The translations under genes and the position numbers were made by a program. The notes beneath the pieces were generated by a model. It was given only the letters and a program-made list of their open reading frames with translations, made no database searches and was not told where the DNA came from. This document shows positions 4,986 to 7,946 of a stretch of 7,946 nucleotides of DNA, one piece after another. The stretch is taken from the NCBI GenBank assembly GCA_002422955.1, contig DITY01000133.1, forward strand, positions 1 to 7,946, written 5' to 3'. Source of the DNA: Planctomycetaceae bacterium UBA6172 (GTDB taxonomy: Bacteria; Planctomycetota; Planctomycetia; Pirellulales; Pirellulaceae). Numbering within the stretch: position 1 is the first letter of the stretch; every line of letters begins with the position of its first letter.

Positions 4986-6965
4986 ATGATGTCGTTTTCA
5001 GATCTCGGTTTGCCCGAGACCATTGTTAAAGCCGCGACTGCCGCGGGTTACACTCAGGCCACCCCGATTCAGGCCGAGGCGATTCCGATCCTGCTCGCCG
5101 GCCACGATTTGGTCGGCTGCTCGCGAACCGGATCGGGTAAAACCGCCGCTTTCGCGATGCCGTTCCTGGCCAAGGTCGATCTTTCCAAGCGGCATCCTCA
5201 GGTGTTGGTGTTGGCACCGACCCGGGAATTAGCCGTTCAAGTCGCCGAAGCGTTCGAACAGTACAGCGCCTCGATGAAGGACTTACGGGTCCTGGCCGTT
5301 TTCGGCGGAGCCGCCTACCAACCGCAAATCTCGGCCCTCCGCCGCGGCGTCCACGTGATCGTCGGCACCCCCGGACGCTTGATCGACCACATCAAGCAAG
5401 AAGCGATTTCGCTCGCCGGCGTCCATTCGCTCGTCTTGGACGAAGCCGATGAGATGCTGCGGATGGGCTTCATCGACGACGTTCGCTGGGTTTTGGACAA
5501 GGTTCCCGAGGGGCGTCAGGTGGCGCTGTTCTCGGCGACGATGCCAGAACCGATCCGCGAGATCGCCCAAAAGCAACTCCGCGACCCCAAGTCGATCACG
5601 GTCGACATGGCCCAGCGTGGCGTCTCGACGACCCGTCAAGAGCACGTCGTCGTCTCGCCCAAGAACAAGATTGAAGTCCTCTGCCGGTTGCTGGAGGTCG
5701 AAAAGACCGACGGCGTGATCGTCTTCGTCAAGACCAAGATCGCGACGGTGGAAGTCGCGGATCGCTTGATCGCTCGCGGTTTCAACGCCGCGCCGCTGAA
5801 CGGTGACATCGCCCAAACCCAACGTCAACGGACTGTCGACAAGCTCAAGGAAGGCGCGATCGATATCCTGGTCGCGACCGATGTCGCGGCTCGCGGATTG
5901 GACGTCGATCGGGTCAGCCACGTCTTCAACTTTGACCTGCCCCACGACGACGAGGCCTATGTTCACCGTATCGGTCGAACCGGCCGCGCCGGACGCGAAG
6001 GGGCCGCGATCCTGCTCGTCACCCCGAGTCAGCGTCGTGTGATCCGCTCGATCGAGCGGGCCACCGGTCAGACGATCGTCCATCGCGAACAGCCGCCGGT
6101 CGACGAGATCAACGTGGCCCGTGCCGAGCGGTTCAAGGCCCGGATCACCGAAGCGATGACCAGTCGCCAGTTGGATACGCTGGCAGGCCTGGTCAAGGAT
6201 TACTGCGAAGCGACCGGCGAAGAGCCGCTGCGGGTTGCGGCGGCGTTGGCCGTGATGTCGGTCGGTGACCACCGCTTCTTCGCCCGTCCGATCGATGAGC
6301 CGACCTTGGCGCCGCGTGACCGGCCGAAGCGAGATCGGATCGATAACGACTACCCAGCCCGCGAGCGTGGCCCACGCGAATCGTTCCAACGCGACTTCAC
6401 CGCCGGCGGTGATTCGCCCAAGCGTTTTCGTCGCGAAGGCGGCGACGATGCGGCCGGGTCGACGGACCGAAGTCGGGATGACAAGCCGGCTCGGTTCGAG
6501 CGGGGCGGTCGCTCCAGCCGACGTTATCGCTTGGAAGTCGGCACGCAGCATGGCGTGCAGCCCGGACAACTGTTCGGCGCGATCGCTCACCACACGGGCC
6601 TAAGCAGCGAAGAGATCGGCAAGATCCGGATCATGGATCAATTTTCGATCGTCGACCTCCCCGCCGGCATGCCGCCTGACGTCTTCAAGGCGTTGTCGAA
6701 AACCTGGGTTGCCGGTCAGCAATTGAGGATCCGGGAAGACGCGTTCGTCCCGGGTGATGGGTTCCGCGAACGCGCCGATGCGTCGCCAGCGGACGCCCCC
6801 GCGGATCGCCCGGCATTCAAGCCGAAAAAGGCGTTTGCCGGAAAACCCAAAAAGGCGTTTGCCGGGAAGCCGTTCAAGACCGGTGCCGGGAAGCCGGACG
6901 GGGCCAAGGCGAACTCCAAGTTCAAGGCCGGCAAGAAGTTCGGCAGCCCCAAGCCGCCGCGCTAA
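4986..6965 (+). CDS. deaD: DEAD-box ATP-dependent RNA helicase, DeaD/CsdA type
   Basis: This cytoplasmic ATP-dependent RNA helicase (659 aa) likely unwinds structured RNA in ribosome assembly and mRNA decay, especially in the cold, as known for the family. In order: a Q motif (FSDLGL to TPIQ, about 4-29), motif I SRTGSGKT (46-53), APTREL (77-82), GG (107-108), TPGR (128-131), DEAD (152-155), SAT (183-185), ATDVAARGLDVD (297-308) and HRIGRTGRAG (327-336). An Arg/Asp/Gly-rich linker follows (about 440-510), then a DbpA-like RNA-binding domain (about 510-583, RRYRLEVGTQHG to GQQLRI). The tail is lysine-rich with period-8 repeats. All core motifs are intact. I chose the ATG at 4986 (or its neighbour at 4989) because it sits just before the Q motif. 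The in-frame TTG at 4950 is possible, and an in-frame stop directly before it rules out longer forms. No clear Shine-Dalgarno is present. The gene has its own leader and is followed by a convergent gene. Confidence 0.93.
   Translation: MMSFSDLGLPETIVKAATAAGYTQATPIQAEAIPILLAGHDLVGCSRTGSGKTAAFAMPFLAKVDLSKRHPQVLVLAPTRELAVQVAEAFEQYSASMKDLRVLAVFGGAAYQPQISALRRGVHVIVGTPGRLIDHIKQEAISLAGVHSLVLDEADEMLRMGFIDDVRWVLDKVPEGRQVALFSATMPEPIREIAQKQLRDPKSITVDMAQRGVSTTRQEHVVVSPKNKIEVLCRLLEVEKTDGVIVFVKTKIATVEVADRLIARGFNAAPLNGDIAQTQRQRTVDKLKEGAIDILVATDVAARGLDVDRVSHVFNFDLPHDDEAYVHRIGRTGRAGREGAAILLVTPSQRRVIRSIERATGQTIVHREQPPVDEINVARAERFKARITEAMTSRQLDTLAGLVKDYCEATGEEPLRVAAALAVMSVGDHRFFARPIDEPTLAPRDRPKRDRIDNDYPARERGPRESFQRDFTAGGDSPKRFRREGGDDAAGSTDRSRDDKPARFERGGRSSRRYRLEVGTQHGVQPGQLFGAIAHHTGLSSEEIGKIRIMDQFSIVDLPAGMPPDVFKALSKTWVAGQQLRIREDAFVPGDGFRERADASPADAPADRPAFKPKKAFAGKPKKAFAGKPFKTGAGKPDGAKANSKFKAGKKFGSPKPPR
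6819..6902 (+). repeat. Period-8 lysine repeat in the DeaD tail
   Basis: Two exact copies of KPKKAFAG (residues 612-627 in the ATG-4986 numbering) are followed by two degraded copies, KPFKTGAG and KPDGAKAN. The DNA repeats with a 24-base period and is nearly identical in the first two units, which suggests recent slippage. The unit is basic and probably disordered, and would add non-specific RNA binding. Confidence 0.7.
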
Positions 6966-6970
6966 GTATC

Positions 6971-7003
6971 CCGCAGATCCCGGCGTCCCACGGGATGCCG
7001 CGG
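6971..7003. terminator. Imperfect hairpin between convergent deaD and maf
   Basis: CCGC (6971-6974) pairs with GCGG (7000-7003), and ATCCCG (6977-6982) with CGGGAT (6991-6996), around an eight-base loop. An internal loop of two and three bases separates the two stems. It begins five bases after the deaD stop codon. No T-run follows on either strand, so intrinsic termination would be weak, but the position between convergent genes fits a shared terminator. Confidence 0.4.
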
Positions 7004-7029
7004 ATCAACGCCGAAGTGATCGGTCTGAT

Positions 7030-7044
7030 CGCCAGATGCTGGCG
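7030..7044. terminator. Compact hairpin directly after the maf stop codon
   Basis: CGCCAG (7030-7035) and CTGGCG (7039-7044) form a perfect six-base stem with a three-base loop. Wobble and A-U pairs can extend it by up to four further pairs into the maf stop codon. Read leftward, it starts one base after the maf stop codon. A strong T-tract is absent on both strands. Confidence 0.45.
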
Positions 7045-7045
7045 G

Positions 7046-7705
7046 TTAATCAATCGGCTGCCATTGGTCGATGCGCTCCAACCAGTGCGTCAGCCGTTCC
7101 ATCGGCAGCCCAACGACGTTGCTCTCGCTGCCGCCTTCCAAGACGTGAAGCCAATCGTTGCCGTCTTGATAGCCGAATCCGCCGGCCTTGCCACGCCAAC
7201 GGCCCGAGCGGATGTAGTCCTCGATCGTCGCGTCCGTCAGTTCGCCCATTCGCAAATCGGTGCGAACCGCATCGATGACCCGCCGGCTGCCGACGACGTC
7301 CCACAGGCAGATGCCGGTCAGCACATGATGAACTCGGCCGCTCAACAAGCGGAGCATCCGGCGGGCATCCGCTTCGTCGGCCGGTTTGCCGAGCAGCTCG
7401 CCATCGCAGACGCCCAGCGTATCGGCGGCGACGATCCAGCCGCGGCGGAGTCGCTCCGCGACGTTGACCGCTTTCTGAAAGGCCAGGCGTTGCACTACCG
7501 TCTCGGCGGGCTCTCCTGGTCGCGGCAGATCCTCCGCGTGGTCCTCCGGCAATTCGACCCGAAACGGATAACCGGCCGCCGCCAACAGTTCGGCGCGACG
7601 GGGCGAGCCGCTGGCCAAAACCAGCGGTTCGTCGGTCGGCAGCGGCGCGTTTCGCAGGCCACGCATCAGCGGCAGGACAGGATCGGGGGTTGCCTCGCCG
7701 TTCAT
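7046..7705 (-). CDS. maf: Maf family nucleoside triphosphate pyrophosphatase
   Basis: This cytoplasmic enzyme (219 aa) of the Maf/HAM1 superfamily hydrolyses non-standard or excess nucleoside triphosphates to the monophosphate and pyrophosphate. The family signatures are all present: SGSPRR (32-37), the lysine in FQKA (Lys78), AADT with Asp95, LGKP with Lys107, GKAGGFGYQD with Gln180, and GSESNVVGLP (192-201). Family members usually run to about 190-210 aa; this one has a short N-terminal extension before LVLASGS. I chose the ATG at 7705 because it overlaps the stop codon of the preceding minus-strand gene as ATGA, a layout typical of translational coupling. An upstream in-frame start at 7744 would overlap that gene by over 40 bases. 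No strong Shine-Dalgarno precedes 7705, which fits coupling. Which nucleotide it prefers (dTTP/UTP or m7GTP branch) cannot be settled here. Confidence 0.92.
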   Translation of the reverse strand: MNGEATPDPVLPLMRGLRNAPLPTDEPLVLASGSPRRAELLAAAGYPFRVELPEDHAEDLPRPGEPAETVVQRLAFQKAVNVAERLRRGWIVAADTLGVCDGELLGKPADEADARRMLRLLSGRVHHVLTGICLWDVVGSRRVIDAVRTDLRMGELTDATIEDYIRSGRWRGKAGGFGYQDGNDWLHVLEGGSESNVVGLPMERLTHWLERIDQWQPID

Positions 7706-7946
7706 TTTTGACCGAGCGGGATTTCGCCCGACATCAATCGCCAACGTTTGATGTAACTGACCAAGTCCCGCATGGCCTCGGGAGAGATCTGGTTCTCAAA
7801 ACCTTCGGGCATCATCGACACGCCCGTCGCGCGGAGCTGTTCGATTTGCTCACGGGGTAGGGTGCGTCGCAGCCCGTCTTGCAGCCTCAGCGTCACCGCT
7901 TGCTCGTTGCTGTCTTCGAGCAAGCCTTCCAGCAATTGGCCGTCAT
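7702..7946 (-). CDS. C-terminal end of a planctomycete heme-binding-domain protein (partial)
   Basis: Only the last 80 residues are in the window; the frame stays open to the right edge, so the 5' part is missing. The visible sequence starts DGQLLEGLLEDSNEQ and contains VTLRLQDG, then TGVSMMPEGF and a final MRDLVSYIKRW. This is the pattern of the C-terminal 'putative heme-binding domain' common in large exported planctomycete and verrucomicrobial proteins, where a c-type heme site (CxxCH) lies further upstream. Such a motif is not visible here, so heme binding is inferred from the family. The protein probably acts outside the cytoplasm, often next to sugar or alcohol dehydrogenase-like propellers. 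Its stop codon overlaps the maf start by four bases, pointing to one transcript. Confidence 0.7.
   Translation of the reverse strand, partial: DGQLLEGLLEDSNEQAVTLRLQDGLRRTLPREQIEQLRATGVSMMPEGFENQISPEAMRDLVSYIKRWRLMSGEIPLGQK

Noticed and set aside
5283..6593. A 436-codon open frame antisense to the helicase gene
   Set aside because: It lies opposite a gene with all DEAD-box motifs. Its translation shows no domain, and high-GC codon bias commonly creates long antisense frames.

Overview
The window looks like chromosomal DNA from a planctomycete, probably near the Pirellulaceae. The main pointer is the gene cut off at the right edge. Its C-terminus has the pattern of the planctomycete/verrucomicrobial 'putative heme-binding domain' proteins (a dG..eG.l start, then S.MP.G and DL.sYik). 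The high-GC coding sequence, weak Shine-Dalgarno signals and large exported hydrolases agree with this, but no rRNA or marker gene is present to prove it.

Layout, left to right. (1) A leftward gene (24-1148) encodes an ATP-grasp ligase of the sugar-transfer-associated type. Its codon use is visibly less GC-rich than its neighbours. (2) A divergent intergenic region of about 450 bases (1149-1599) holds a good sigma-70-like promoter facing left and a TACAAT box facing right. (3) Two rightward genes for exported enzymes follow, 75 bases apart. The first is a secreted two-lobed alpha/beta hydrolase (1600-3666). Its first lobe has a complete catalytic triad; its second lobe appears to be a copy that has lost its nucleophile. 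The second gene is a nitrilase-superfamily C-N hydrolase with a twin-arginine signal (3742-4716). (4) A 269-base leader region (4717-4985) contains two hairpins, short repeats and a possible 19-codon upstream ORF. (5) Next is a DEAD-box RNA helicase of the DeaD/CsdA type (4986-6965) with a DbpA-like RNA-binding domain and a lysine-rich repeat tail. (6) A short convergent gap carries two hairpins. (7) On the minus strand at the right edge, a Maf nucleotide pyrophosphatase (7046-7705) overlaps by four bases (ATGA) with the end of the heme-binding-domain gene (7702 to beyond the window).

The two exported hydrolases probably form one transcription unit acting on an ester or amide substrate outside the cytoplasm. 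Maf is probably translated by coupling to the gene before it. DeaD stands alone with its own leader, as is common for cold- or structure-regulated helicases. I see no CRISPR array, insertion sequence, tRNA or rRNA, and no complete new multi-gene system. The most unusual items are the active/pseudo tandem hydrolase, the Tat-exported nitrilase with an apparent change at the second glutamate, and the structured deaD leader.
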